Origin: Neocallimastix lanati (nom. inval.)
Lineage: Eukaryota > Neocallimastigomycota > Neocallimastigomycetes > Neocallimastigales > Neocallimastigaceae
Length of the DNA stretch: 64,000 bases
Direction: 5' to 3'
Assembly (NCBI GenBank): GCA_016946835.1
Contig: JACVTC010000061.1
Location: forward strand, 787,501-851,500
Every line of letters starts with the position of its first letter. The stretch's first letter is position 1. Of this stretch, positions 25,032 to 40,788 are shown piece after piece. The notes beneath the pieces are model-generated. The model worked only from the letters and a program-made list of their open reading frames with translations, was not told where the DNA came from and searched no databases. Both the position numbers and the translations under genes were made by a program.

Positions 25032-25633
25032 CATAGTAATAATATTGTTAATAATTGGTAGTATTAGTGATAAAGAAAAGAAAAAAATATGAATATTAAT
25101 ATTAGGGATAGTGAAAAATAATAGTATCGTTACTAATAATGTAGGTCAGTTGGTGAAAATCGTTTTAATATTAGTAATTTTTCCGATTAATGAGGGTGTA
25201 AATACTCATATGACGTGGTACCGATTGTATAATTTTCTTCTTGGTGGAAGAGATGCCGACATTTATTGATTTAAATTATAAAAAGGAATGGGATGTTTTG
25301 TTTAAGAACCAAATCATTTCGGGTGATTAAATCTAAAAACGTCATTCTTGGTGTGATCTGCCGCTCTCTTTTACAGAAATTATAACTAGGGTCTAGTACT
25401 CGACAAGGGTCACTATTCCGACGGTATAAGTGCAAACTAACTAGGAGCTTTAACCCTAAAAAATTCAGTAAGACAGGCTAGCAGGACCAATACCTCTGAA
25501 GGAAGAAGACCATAATTTCTTTCAGATAGTCAATTCAAACCCTAATCCGGAATAAGTAATATGGAGGAGAAGTTCGTTGTAGAGGAATTTTTCTTCTGAA
25601 TTTATTTATACACTTTTTTTTTATTAATTCTGT

Positions 25634-25678
<45 letters not shown>

Positions 25679-25735
25679 TAAACGAATAAATAAATAAAGA
25701 TTAAAGTTCACAATAATTACGACTGTAAAAAAAAA
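24950..25735 (+). mobile_element. Dispersed repeat, copy 2 (retroelement 3' end)
   Basis: This is the partner of the block at 14.39-15.17 kb. Upstream it keeps an extra coding-like stretch (DTVVTYMNNVESSTDSDSSN, then an (AAT)n-encoded Asn run) that copy 1 lacks. It then carries the same frame ending YRLYNFLLGGRDADIY and TGA at about 25269. Codons differ between the copies while the peptide stays the same, which suggests past selection on the protein. The 3' block ends TTAATAAACGAATAAATAAA...ACGACTGT and an A-run, as expected of a polyadenylated retrotransposed end. Poly(T) expansions interrupt it at 25630-25670. Confidence 0.65.
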
Positions 25736-25832
25736 ACCAAAAAAACATAAACAAAAAAAAAAAAAAAAAAAAAAAGATTATTATAACAATTTATTTAGTG
25801 GCGTTTCTAGTTTTAAATCATTTTTATTTTAA

Positions 25833-25876
<44 letters not shown>

Positions 25877-26015
25877 ATTTTTTTTTTTTTTTTTTTTTTT
25901 ATAATATTTAGAGTTTTTAAATCAATCAATCATTAATTTACTAATTAATAAATATAATATATAATTTAATTAAATCTATATTAAAATAATTATATATTTT
26001 TTTTTCTTTTCTATT

Positions 26016-26280
26016 TTTTCATATTTTCATATTTTCATATTTTCATATTTTCATATTTTCATATTTTCATATTTTCATATTTTCATATTTTCATATTTTC
26101 ATATTTTCATATTTTCATATTTTCATATTTTCATATTTTCATATTTTCATATTTTCATATTTTCATATTTTCATATTTTCATATTTTCATATTTTCATAT
26201 TTTCATATTTTCATATTTTCATATTTTCATATTTTCATATTTTCATATTTTCATATTTTCATATTTTCATATTTTTCATA
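26016..26280. repeat. (CATATTTT)n minisatellite
   Basis: About 32 near-perfect head-to-tail copies of the 8-bp unit CATATTTT. It is unusually homogeneous compared with the other arrays here, which suggests recent expansion. Confidence 0.95.
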
Positions 26281-26684
26281 TTTTCCTGTTTTTTTATTAT
26301 TTTTAATTTTAGAAAAATATATATATACATTATTTTTAAAGTTGACTTAGTTTTTATTTTATCACATGAATCAAATAATATTACGTGGAATTTTTTTTTT
26401 ATAATATATTTTTACTTTTTTTTTCATTATTTTATATTCATTTTTTTTTTTTTTTGTTTTATATTATATATTACTTTAGGATTATAATGTTAATTTTTAT
26501 AATTAATTTTTACGAAGTTATTGATTAATTTGTATTAAATTTAAAATTTTATTTTATTTTCTTTTTTCTATTTTTATTTTTTTCTTTATATTTTCTTTAT
26601 ATATATATATATCTATTATATTTGTTATATATTTATTTGTTGGACTAATTATTTTAATTTTAGTATTATATATTAATCTTTATT

Positions 26685-26965
26685 ATAATATTAATGATGG
26701 AAATTTAGCTTTAGAAAAGGTACAATTCAATACTAAGGAGATGAAACAAAAATCTTTGAAAGAATTTCTATTAAAGAGTTCTTGAGTCAAAAAAAAAAAA
26801 AAAATTCTGTCGATTTAAAGCGTACATTAAAGGACTTTTTTATTTTCTTTACCTCAATTATTGATTTAAGCTTCAATTTCGAGTTAATAATTTTACTAAT
26901 ATGGTTTCATTATTTTCTTCGGCAATGATTACAGGAAAACGTCAAAGGTATTCCTATCTTTTTTA
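26685..26965 (+). pseudogene. Degenerate LINE C-terminal fragment (copy 4)
   Basis: GNLALEKVQFNTKE followed by LKEFLLKSS aligns with the LINE's GTLVLNELHFDSGE and LNELLFKGSS. After a stop and an A-run, SVDLKRTLKDFFIFFTSIID aligns loosely with KIVGLAEFLTSAIPIISSS. Stops and a frameshift rule out function. Confidence 0.55.
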
Positions 26966-27078
26966 GTCTTTAGCACTGATATTAATTCTCATTTTTACAA
27001 GTAGTTACAAAAATATACATTTATATATATATTTTTGTATTATATATTACTTATATTATGTAATATAAATGTATAGTG

Positions 27079-27110
<32 letters not shown>

Positions 27111-27694
27111 TAAACACCGTATATTATTTAATTATATTATATTATCTAATATAAATATATTATTATTATTATAATGTTATTGAAACGTGGTTTAATGAAA
27201 TAATAAAATATTATTTATACTCTATTAATTATTATAGTGATTAAATTTTAATTTAATTGATTTATTTATTCATGGTAATAATTTAAATATACTTATATAT
27301 GAAATATTTATTTAATGTAAAGTTAGTAAGAACTTAATTTTTCATATAAAATTTATGTAATAATTATATATGAAAAATTTATTTTTAAAATATTACTTTT
27401 TGTATTTTTTAAAAAAATATTATATTTAGTTAAAGCAAGGCTATATTTAATTTAAAATATAATCATTCAACTTAATAATTTTTTGCGAAGTTCTATCTAT
27501 TTGTAAATTTTAGAATGTATGCCAATAGAGTATTTAATGAATAACACACAGTACAATATTTTATTTCCAAAAAAAAAAAAAAAAAAAAAAAAAAAATAGG
27601 ATCAAACCATACCCGGTTTGACATGACTAAATAAACTAAAATTCGATTTGGACATAAATTTGTTTATGGCTAATTTTTTATTTTTATTTTCCAA

Positions 27695-28210
27695 TTTAAA
27701 ACATTTTATTGTGGGAGCCATTTATTAACAATTTGGTGGAATACATCTCTAATGATCCCCCAATGATGTTCATGCTATTTGATTCTGTAAATTCATCCAT
27801 TGGTAAAATTTATTAACGAAAGTAAATGCTCGGTCATAATTATTCACGCATTTATTATATAAGTAATCTCAATCTTTTGTACATTTATAAGAAACATAGA
27901 TAGTATTGTTGGTTCAATAGAGTGAGGTTTATAACTTGAATTTGATCCACTAAAGAATCTGCCAATATATCAAGTTAAGAATGTAATGAAGTATTTATAT
28001 GTTCAAAAATCAAAAATCACTTAAGAAGGATTTATTTTTAAAAATACTATTTTACAGAATTGCTATCATAAAGGAACATTTGAGGGGAAAATTGAATTAA
28101 ATAAGCATTATATTAATCCTGATTCTTGTCAATTCAACGGGGATTCTACTGTACAATCAGATCATTGTTATCTTTCAAGTACTGGAAAAGATGGAATTAT
28201 ATGATAACAT
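27695..28210 (+). pseudogene. Unidentified gene remnant
   Basis: Two coding-like pieces lie in an otherwise A/T desert. The first (about 27712-27813) reads EPFINNLVEYISNDPPMMFM and continues to a TAA. The second (about 27950-28204) ends NPDSCQFNGDSTVQSDHCY, LSSTGKDGII and TGA, and begins after a TTTTACAG that resembles a splice acceptor. They are in different frames with stops between, so either introns or decay separate them. I do not recognise the family. The second piece has been copied at 28.87-29.0 kb. Confidence 0.45.
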
Positions 28211-28356
28211 CAATTGGGAAAGAGCTCGTTATTACGAAATTGATATATTTAATAATTATAAATAATTTTGTAATAATATTATATAAAATATAATAAAGAT
28301 ATTAAATATATATATATCTATAAAATTAAAATAAAATCATCAATTTTTTTAACTAT

Positions 28357-28390
<34 letters not shown>

Positions 28391-28652
28391 TTTTTTTTTT
28401 TTAATATATATATTTTATTTAATATTATATATATATCATTATTTTATTATTTTTTAAAAATTAGTTAACTAAACTTACTTTAAATAGAATTAAATGAATG
28501 TATTAATTTAATATCCTATTCATTATGTATGAAGCAATATAAACATAAAAAAAAAAATAGGTAAATAAAATAAAATATGACAATGTAATATTAAGCCTTT
28601 AAATTTAAATTTATTCGTATTAATATATATTGTAATAATAATAATGAAAATA

Positions 28653-28693
<41 letters not shown>

Positions 28694-29290
28694 AAATAAA
28701 TATTAATAATAATAATGAAAATAAATAATAATAATAATAATAATAATAATGAAAATAATTAATAATAATAATAATAATAATAGTAATAATGATATTTTAT
28801 AAAATTTTTTTTTATAAGAGTTTTTTTTTAAAAAAAAAATTTAGTAATTAGTTATAAAATAAAGTTTAATATAATTGAATTAAATAAACATTATATTAAT
28901 CCTGATTCTTGTCAATTCAACGGGGATTCTACTGTACAATCAGATCATTGTTATCTTTCAAGTACTGGAAAAGATGGAATTATATGATAACATCAATTGG
29001 GAAAGAGCTCGTTATTACGAAATTGATATATTTAATAATTATAAATAATTTAGTAATAATATTATATAAAATATAATAAAGATATTAAATATATATATAT
29101 TTATAAAATTTACTTTAAATAGAATTAAATGAATGTATTAAAATTTAATATCCTATTCATTATGTATGAAACAATATAAGCATAAAAAAAAAAAATAGGT
29201 GAATAAAATAAAATATGACAATGTAATATTAAGCCTTTAAATTTAAATTTATTCGTATTAATATATATTGTAATAATAATAATGAAAATA

Positions 29291-29343
<53 letters not shown>

Positions 29344-29569
29344 AAATAAATATTAATAATAATAATGAAAATAAATAATAATAATAATAATAATAATAAT
29401 GAAAATAATTAATAATAATAATAATAATAATAGTAATAATGATATTTTATAAAATTTTAAGCATAAAAAAAAAATAGGTGAATAAAATAAAATATGACAA
29501 TGTAATATTAAGCCTTTAAATTTAAATTTATTCGTATTAATATATATTGTAATAATAATAATGAAAATA

Positions 29570-29619
<50 letters not shown>

Positions 29620-29800
29620 AAATAAATATTAATAATAATAATGAAAATAAATAATAATAATAATAATAATAATAATGAAAATAATTAATAATAATAATAA
29701 TAATAATAGTAATAATGATATTTTATAAAATTTTTTTTTATAATAGTTTTTTTTTTTTTAAAAAAAAAAATTTAGTAATTAGTTATAAAAAAAAGTTTAA
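28091..29800. repeat. Local segmental duplication with (AAT)n units
   Basis: The block at about 28091-28335, containing the gene-remnant 3' piece, is repeated at about 28872-29100 almost base for base. A second unit of about 270 bp (TATGACAATGTAATATTAAG through (AAT)n and GAAAATAAAT blocks) occurs three times: about 28550-28830, 29185-29455 and 29458-29740. High identity in non-coding sequence implies recent duplication. Confidence 0.85.
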
Positions 29801-29891
29801 TATTAAAGTTTTTATTGTTGTTTAAATAAATTAATAGAAACATATGTAAAATGTGATATTTAATTAAAATTTTCAGATATATAAATATAGT

Positions 29892-30024
29892 AATACGCCA
29901 CAATAACTAATTTATTTTTAAAATTTTCTAATAATTAAAAAAGAAGTTCAATTTATTATATGATGTGGCGTATTGCTATTTTTTATAAAAAATGTTTTTT
30001 CGTTTTTAATTATTTAGAAAATTT
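29892..30024. repeat. Interleaved inverted repeats
   Basis: Arm A (AATACGCCACA, 29892-29902) has its complement at 29964-29974. Arm B (AAATTTTCTAATAATTAAAA, from 29921) has its near-complement at 30003-30024. The order A-B-A'-B' is that of a pseudoknot rather than one hairpin. It may be a decayed MITE. Confidence 0.6.
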
Positions 30025-30639
30025 AAAAATAAAAATAAAAATTAAATAAAGGTATTCTATAAATAAGATAAAAAAAAAAAAATAAAAAAAAAAAGAATAA
30101 AAAAATAAAAAAAAATAAAAAAATAAAAAAATAAAAAAATAAAAAAAAAGAATTATCTAATAAAAAAAATGGAATTTATTTTATTTATATTGTTTATTTC
30201 TATTTTTTTTTTTTTTTATTATTGTTTTTAATTTTTTGTTAATTTTTTATTTTAACCTATAATTTATATGTGATATAATATTTTTAAAATATAATATAAT
30301 TTAAATATTATAAATTTCTAAAATAAAAATTGAATATTATATGAAATTTAATGAAATTAAATAAAAAAAATAGTTATTAATACTAAGTTAAGTTTCGTTT
30401 AATAATACCTAATTACTTAACTATTTATTTATTTATTATTTTTTTATAGTTTTCATTATTATATTACTTTTTGTTTTTTGTATAATAATATTTCTATGTC
30501 CCATTTTTGTAATATATAATGATTTTTTCTTTTTCCATGAATACAATATTGAGTTAAAAATATATATAAATATTTTTAATTTAACAATTCATAAATTATT
30601 TATATATATTTATATACATATATAGTTTTTTTTTTTTTT

Positions 30640-31279
30640 TTATTGATTATAAGATGTAGCATTAGTGGTGGTTGCGGCGGCTTGAGAATTCAATGCATCA
30701 CACCAATGACCAATTGGAAGACAATTAAGATAATGACACCAGGTACATTGATTAATAGAGTAATAGAATTGACGGAACACCCAAATGAATAAACCAATAG
30801 ATAGGAATACCGAGACAATCATTAATATTCTCTTAATACGAAGATCTCTCTTACTGAAAATAATAGATGGTAGGAAAACTAAACCTGTTAAAATACCCAT
30901 AATAAATCCTCCTATGTGTGCATAATTATCTACAAAAGGTAATAAACCAATACCTAATGAGAATGCAATAATTAATAACATTTTAACTAATTCCTTCCAT
31001 GGTTCTATAATTAATCTCCAACTTTGGATTAAATCTAATAAAAGACAAGCCATTAAACCTTTATTATTATTATTATTATTATTATTTATTATTATTATTT
31101 GTTGTAGTAATATTATTTATTATTATTTTGATTAGGTTTAATTTTTATTGTTGTTATTGTTATTAATTATATAAAAATTTTAAGGATTAAGTATTTATAA
31201 AATATATAAATATATATATATATATAAAATAATATTATTAATACCATATATATAGAAATAAGATATATTAAAAAAAAAA

Positions 31280-31316
<37 letters not shown>

Positions 31317-32599
31317 TAATTAATCATATAAAAAAAAAAAAACAAATAAAAAAATAAATAAAAAATAATATAAAAATAAAATTAATTAAAAGAAAATTTA
31401 CCATAAAGTGAACCAGAACAACCGACAGATGGGGATAAAAGAGCAGAATTGGCTTCAAAAGCAAAACCAAAAATACCACTTGCCATATAAATAATAGCTA
31501 TACGCAATGTACCGAAATCTTTTTCCATTTGAATACCGGTTCGAATTTGGAAGGAAAGATTAAAGATAATGTGAAGTACTCCACAGTGAATAAAGATGGG
31601 GGTTATAAAACGATACCATTGATTCGGAGTATCCCCTTTCTTCATACCAAAAGCACAAATTTCATACATATCACAAACTTTATTTTCATCTAAAGCAAAG
31701 GTATTTTTTATACCTACAGGACAGTACATTCTGGGAATTTGTGTTTCTTTCATACAAGGAAGAAATCTAGCCCCCATAGAAATTAAAACCTATAAATTAT
31801 ATTAATTGGTATATATATATTATATATATATTATAGATCAATAGATATGTTCATAATTATATATATGTAAATATTAATATATTATGTTTTTTAATAAATA
31901 AAAAAAAAAATTATATATATATTTAAATCCTATAATAATAACAATAATAATAATAATTTTTTGTTTACTTACACCTGAAGAAGGACCTAGCATAGGATTC
32001 TGATCCATACCAACCACAGGACTTTTTAATGCAACGAAGTTATTATATAATTCGAAAAGGAAAACTGCAATTTGAAATATAGTGACGAAATACATAAAAT
32101 ATGGTTTATGTTGTTTCATTTGTTCAAGTTGTTTACGAACTTCTGGATCATAAAGAACACTTGGAATTTTGGAATTCTTTTTTCTTCTATTCATATCATT
32201 TTCCTTTTCAAATTTTTCTGCAGCTGGTTCTGGTCTTTTTATTGAAGAACCGTAGCCACTTGTATTACTCATATCATTCATATTTACTGCATAGGAATTA
32301 TTATTATATGGATAGTTACTACTACCTGCTCCATATGTCTGAGCCTGATTTTGACCATAAGTTGGACGTTGTTGAAATTTTCTACTACCTGCTCTACCAC
32401 CAATGGTACCACCACCATTCAATCTTTTATAGGTATTACTTCTTTGGAAATAAGAAACACCAACTGGATGATTTTGATTTACATTAACATCATCTGCATT
32501 AATCCATCTCCATGCTCCTGTACCAGCTCTCTTAATGGTTTGCATGGTATTACTTCTTTTTAACGTATTTAAGGTACCACTTCTTTTTATTGAACTCAT
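30640..32599 (-). CDS. Rhomboid intramembrane serine protease 2
   Basis: Three exons are inferred on the minus strand: 32599-31973, 31789-31402 and 31058-30640, giving 477 aa. The cytosolic N-terminus begins with repeated KRSxT motifs (residues 5-26), then a Tyr/Asn/Gln-rich stretch. A first helix (YFMYFVTIFQIAVFLFELYN), NPMLGPSSG, the loop MGARFLPCM, the WYR motif, HCGVLHIIFN, GCSGSLYG with Ser334, and YAHIGGF with His386 follow. A last helix and a Cys-rich tail (CTWCHYLNCLPIGHWC) close it. Both introns fall at the same places and phases (0 and 1) as in the gene at 21.4 kb, so the two are paralogues by duplication. They face each other across about 7 kb and their N-terminal regions are unrelated in sequence, so they may be targeted or regulated differently. 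The KRSxT motifs could be kinase sites (inference). Confidence 0.9.
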
Positions 32600-35500
32600 T
32601 TTTTCTTTATTTTATTTTATTCTAATATGAATTGATAAATAAAATGAATTTTTAATTAAAATAAATTTACAAATTATTAATTTTCTTACTCTAAAGAAAA
32701 AAAAATTGTATTTTGTTTTATTAACTGGCAAGATTAGATATAAGATATACGTATATATAAAAGAATGAACTGCTTACGAAAGATATGTTTTTAAAAAATA
32801 TATATAAATATTTATAAGGATATTAAATAATAAATAAAAATAATTTAATTTATAATTATGAGGTTGAAAATTTTTATTTATTTATATACAGGCTCTATCA
32901 TTAAGTGATAATATATTTTTTATATATTATTATATTTTTTTATCGTTTTAATAAAAGTAAAGGAACTGATTTCCAATTCTTTATTTCTATTAAATTATAA
33001 TTATTTATTTTAATTAAATTTAAAAGTTTTATATAAATTATAAATTTATATGCTTTTTTTTTTTTTTTTTACTGATTTAATTTTTTATTTATTACTTTTT
33101 TCTTATTTATATCACTTTTTTTATGCTTTTTGTTTTATTTTTGTTGATTGTATTTTTGTTAATTCACAACTTTATAGTATATTTGCTTCTCTTTTTTTTT
33201 TTTTAAAAAAAAAAAAAAGAAAGTTAGGATAAAAAAATAAAATTAAAAAAAAAAAAAAACTTTAAACCCTAAATAATAAAAAATAACAAAAAAAATTTTA
33301 TTTTTATTCCTATTATAGTAATTATTAATAATATTCAACTGCCGTTTTAATAAATAATAAATAAAATAATAATATATTTAATAAATAGAATAATCAATAA
33401 TAATAATAAAATTAAAATATTAAAACAATAATATAAACAAATAGTATAATTAATATTAATATAATGGAAAAATATAATATATTTAATAATTATAGAAAGT
33501 ATTAAAATAATGTGAAAATTTTAATTTTTTTTTTTATTATTATTATTATTTAAATAATTGATTATCTTTTAATAAATTATTATAAATCTTTTAATGAATT
33601 ATTATAAACTTTATATATCTTTTAATATATATTATTTTTTCTTTTATGTTTTTTATTTATAATAATCAAACGATAATATATATAAATTTAAACAAATTAT
33701 GTTATTTTTTGATAGTAATTTTAAATAATAAATGATTTAAATAATAAATTTATATAATATATATAATTATTTTATAATTCTCTAATTATATATATATTAT
33801 ATAAATATAAATTTATTATTTAAAATTACTATCAAAAAATAATTATATTTATTATTTTTTTGTTAATGAAATATTTTTCAATACTCTTTTTATAATATAA
33901 AAAAAAATTATTATTTTACATTTATATATAAATACAATATTATCCAATTAGATTTTAAAAGTTTTTTTATTTTTATTTAAATTTTTTTTTTTAAATTAAA
34001 AAAAAAAAAATTGATTTCATTTTTTGTTACATATATTAATAATATATATAAATTAATTTAATATTAATTAATTTATATAAAATAATATATGATATTAATC
34101 AATTCAATGATAATTCTAATAAATTTAAGATTTTCTTGTTTTTTTTTAAGCATTTCCTATTTTAATTTTTTGTATATATAAAAATTTAATTTATATCATT
34201 TAATATAATATATTAAAATCATTAAAAATATTATTAATTAAATTAAATTATATTTCTTTGATAATTCCATAATAGGATTCTCAATTGTACAACAATGAAT
34301 AATGTATACATTAATATTAGGTTTATTGTTTTTTTTTTATTTATTTTTGTTTTAGATTTTAATATTTATATAATAAAATATATGTTTATATAATTAATTC
34401 AACTTTTTTTATATTTTAAATTTATAAAAAAAAAAAAAAAAAAAACATTTAAAATGAATAATTTAAAAGTAGAAATAATAAATAAATAAATAAATAAATA
34501 ATTTTTTTTTTTTTTTTTAAAAAAATATATATATATGATTCTATATTTTTATTTTTTTTATTTTTATTTTTAAAATTAATTTTGCCTTAAAATAGAAATT
34601 TGTACATAATTATATAAATATTATTATAAAATTTATATTATTAAATTTAAGCTAGACTTGATTTCTTTTTTTTTATAAATAATTGAGGATTATTAATAAA
34701 AAAAATATAAAACTTAATATATCAATCATTTTCTTATTTGATTAATTTATTATCAAATAAAAAATATAGATATTATATAGAATATACATTTATACTGAAT
34801 TTTTTTTTAATAAAATTTATATTTTTTTATTGATAATCGAATTTTTTTTATTAATTACTACTAATAATAGAAGTTATAAATTCTGTTGTTTCAATTATTT
34901 TATTTTCTAATTATTTTTTTCTTCTTTAAAAAATTTTTAACTATTTTATTTTTTAATTTTTTTTCTTTTTAAAAATCTTTTAATTATTTTAATTATTTTT
35001 TCAATTAAAAAAAAAAAATTAGTAAATTAATAATAAATAAATAAATAAATATTAAATAAATAATTAAATAATTAATATCGTTATAATGTAACTTTTTCAT
35101 TAATTAATGTAATATGTTTCAGTATATTTATATCTTATTTGAATCTTATTTGAATCTTTTTTGAATCTTATTTCACATTTATTTTACATATATATAATAA
35201 TCGAAATTACAAGTTGATAATGTATTACACCTTAAAAAAATTATAATAAATAAAAAGATTTCTATACAATAATTTTTGTTAAAAGAACAGAAAAAATCAT
35301 AAAAATTTATACTAAAATGATAAGAATGATAGCTAAATATTCTCTCTTAAACAGAGATATTCCATAATGAATAACTTGGCTTACTAGTAAATATATGTGT
35401 ATAAAATTATTATATTTTATAATATTAACTTAATATTAGCTTGATATTACTAAACTATTAATTATCTTTATTCTAAAATAACTTTTAGATATACATGAAT

Positions 35501-35883
35501 AAAATAATCTTTACATTATATTAATTCTTTAATTCAATTTAAATTTTGTTAAATATATTTGTAATCTAATAATTTCTAGCTAAAATAAAGAATTTGTTAT
35601 TATTACATTATTAATATTGGTTAAATCTAAGACAACTTTTATATGAAGGGTGATATTATACACTCTAAATATTTGTTAATGTCTCTTATATATTAATGCT
35701 TGCATTACTTTCAGCTACAATCCGCTTTAAAGATTAGTGTTAACTATTATATGCTCACTATTCAGCATTATCTATAACTTTTAAAATAAGGAATTTATTA
35801 TATTATATATCATATTCTGTGAGTATTAAAAGTGAATTCAAATATCATTAAAATTCAGAATTTTATTTAATTTTTTCCTTGTA

Positions 35884-35931
<48 letters not shown>

Positions 35932-38045
35932 TTTTCAAAATAAATACAATTTTCAAAATAATTAATTAAATAATTTTCATCAATATTTCTGTTCCCTATT
36001 CCCCTCAAAAATTCAAATTTCTGGATGAATTTTATATTTGATTTTTCATACAATTAAAATATTAATTAAATAAGTTTTGTAATTATAACTTATTGAATAC
36101 TTAACAATCATTAAGAATAGTTTGTAGATGAATTAAGGAATATTTATTGAATATTATTTATGGTTATATTTAATGTATTTATAGAATAAAATAGTCTTTT
36201 ACATTGTAAATTCCTTTGTGATTAAATAGAATTCATTATTAGAAGTCTGACATATGCTAATTTAATCTTTCGAAATGTATATTTCGAAATATACATATTT
36301 TTAATAGTTAACTTATCACTAAATTCCCTTTTTTTTTTTTAAATATTTTAAATTTTTCATTTTTAAATTAATCTGGTTGTATCTTGAAATTTTGCTTTAA
36401 CTTAAAATTATTATAATTTTCTTTTGTATTGTTTTTGAGTTTCTTTGGTTTTGAAAATTTTGATCATTTTAAGTTTTCGAATGGTTTAATTAGTATTCCT
36501 AAAATTGAAATAATAATAAATATTGTCATAATTTATGATTTTCAATTTATTTTCTTGATATAATAATGTTTCCGGTGAGTGATTCATTCTCAAAGAATCA
36601 ATTTTAAGAATCTACAGACCTTTAATTTGTTAAAAGTCTGAAATTTAAGTTCAATAATTATGTCAAATTTATTAATTTTTTTTTTTTTATTAAAATTTTA
36701 TAAAATTTATATTTTTATCCTTAAAATGTATTTATATAGCAATTTTTATATAATATATTTCGATAGATTTGAAGCTTATTTCACATATAATTTTTTTTTT
36801 TTTTTTTATTTAGACAATGAATAACCTTTATTTAATGAATAAAAAATAAAAAATAAATAAATAATAAAAAAATAATAATATAAAATAAATAAATAATAAA
36901 TAATAAAAAAATAATAATATAAAATAAATAAATAATGAAAAATTAAATAAATAATAAATAAATAATAATAAATAAATAAATAATAAATAAATAATAATAA
37001 ATAAAAAAATAAAAAATTTTAATCATATATATATATAAAACTTTAATAAATTTTTTATAAAATAATCAATTAAAATATACTATTTTTTTTTAAATTGTTC
37101 GAGTTTATTTTGTTCTAATAAAAAAAAAAAAAAAAAAATAGAATATAAAAATAAAATTTAAGAAAAGTTAAACCTACAACTCAGCATTATAAGAATTTTG
37201 ATTAAAGCTGAAAAATTTTTTATTTTAAATTTCATATATTTTCCTAAAGATAATTAAATAATAGAAATTGTTATTGTATATATAAAGTTTTAATTATAAA
37301 TATTAAGTTATTTTGTAGTTTATAAATCCTTTATTATATAATTAGTTATTTTTTTTGTTAATTAAATTTTTGTTTTAGTAATAAATTTTAAAGTTTTTAA
37401 CTCATTTTTTTTAATAAATCATAATTTTAAAGTTTGATTTTTTTTTTTTATATTCTTATTCTTTTATTAATTAAAGTTTTTATTTAGTATAATTTTTAAT
37501 TTATTTATTAATCCATAAACACTTAACAAAAAAAAATTGTTTCATTCAATAGTTATTTAAATCTAGTCGCTAATATATTATTAATTAATTTATAATATAT
37601 ATATGATAAATTTTTATCCAAAATTTTTTTAAGAAAGTAAAAAAAAAAAAAAATTTAAAAATAAAAAAAAAAGGGGAAAAAAAAAAAAGACACTGTAAAA
37701 ATAGAGTAATCATCAGATTAGAATTTTATAACCATAATAAAAATTGAAGAATAAATTTTTACTTTTTATATTTTTATTAAAAAAAAAAAAAAAGAGAAAA
37801 TTAAATATTGAAATTTCAAATTCTATGTAATATTTTTATTTATTTATAACAGGAAATAAAAAAAAAAAAAAAGATAAAAAAATCTTGATATTATAGGAGA
37901 GTAAATAAAGTAGTAAGTATATAAATATTATAATAATATAAACAATATATATATTAATATTAATAATTAATAATAATTAATAATAATTAATAGTTTTAAA
38001 CAATTTTTGAATTTTAAAATTAGAGTTATTTTTCAATTCTATCTC

Positions 38046-38080
<35 letters not shown>

Positions 38081-38671
38081 TATTTTTTGTTGAAACTATA
38101 TGTATCACTTTCAAACTTTCAATTTTTATATTCTATTATATTTCTAATTGATTGATAGTGACAATGAAATAAAGAAAAAGAACTAATACTAACTAAAATA
38201 TATATATAAAAGAATGTTTTTTACATTAAAATTAATTTAATTAATAAATCTATAAATTATTATTTTTATTCTTTTATTTCTTTTATTATTATTATATAAA
38301 AATTACAGGAAATTTTATTAAATTTTTGATTTATACAATAATAATTAATAATATTAATGCCAAATTCATATTTATAAAATTTTATAAACTTTTTATAATA
38401 AGAAATAAATAACTATTATAATATAAGTTCAAAATATATATATTTTTTTGGTATAGAAATTTAATTTATAAATTGCATTTCAAAATTTTAAAATTTCATT
38501 TGAAAATTCAAATCCAAATTTAATATATATATATATATATATTTTAAAGAATCATATTTTAATAAGAAGAAACGTATTATTTAAATTTTTTTATTATATA
38601 TTTTTATTTCAATTTTATTAAATATATCCAAGGTGTAAACAATATTATATACAATATAATATAAAGAAAAA
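32600..38671. other. Gene-free A/T region
   Basis: About 6 kb with no gene I can support. It includes the palindromic element at 33.7 kb, (TA)n at 35887-35921, an ATAAATAA-type array at 36840-37015 and many A/T runs. The stretch 35.2-36.7 kb is less biased and could be decayed mobile DNA, but I matched it to nothing. The promoter of rhomboid 2 lies at the left end. Confidence 0.5.
33702..33842. repeat. Palindromic (MITE-like) element
   Basis: Arms of about 32 bp (33702-33733 and 33811-33842) are near-perfect inverted repeats built on TTTTTTGATAGTAATTTTAA. The interior (AATTTATATAATATATATAA and its complement) also pairs, so the 141 bp could form a nearly continuous hairpin. No ORF is present. 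Confidence 0.75.
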
Positions 38672-40788
<2,117 letters not shown>

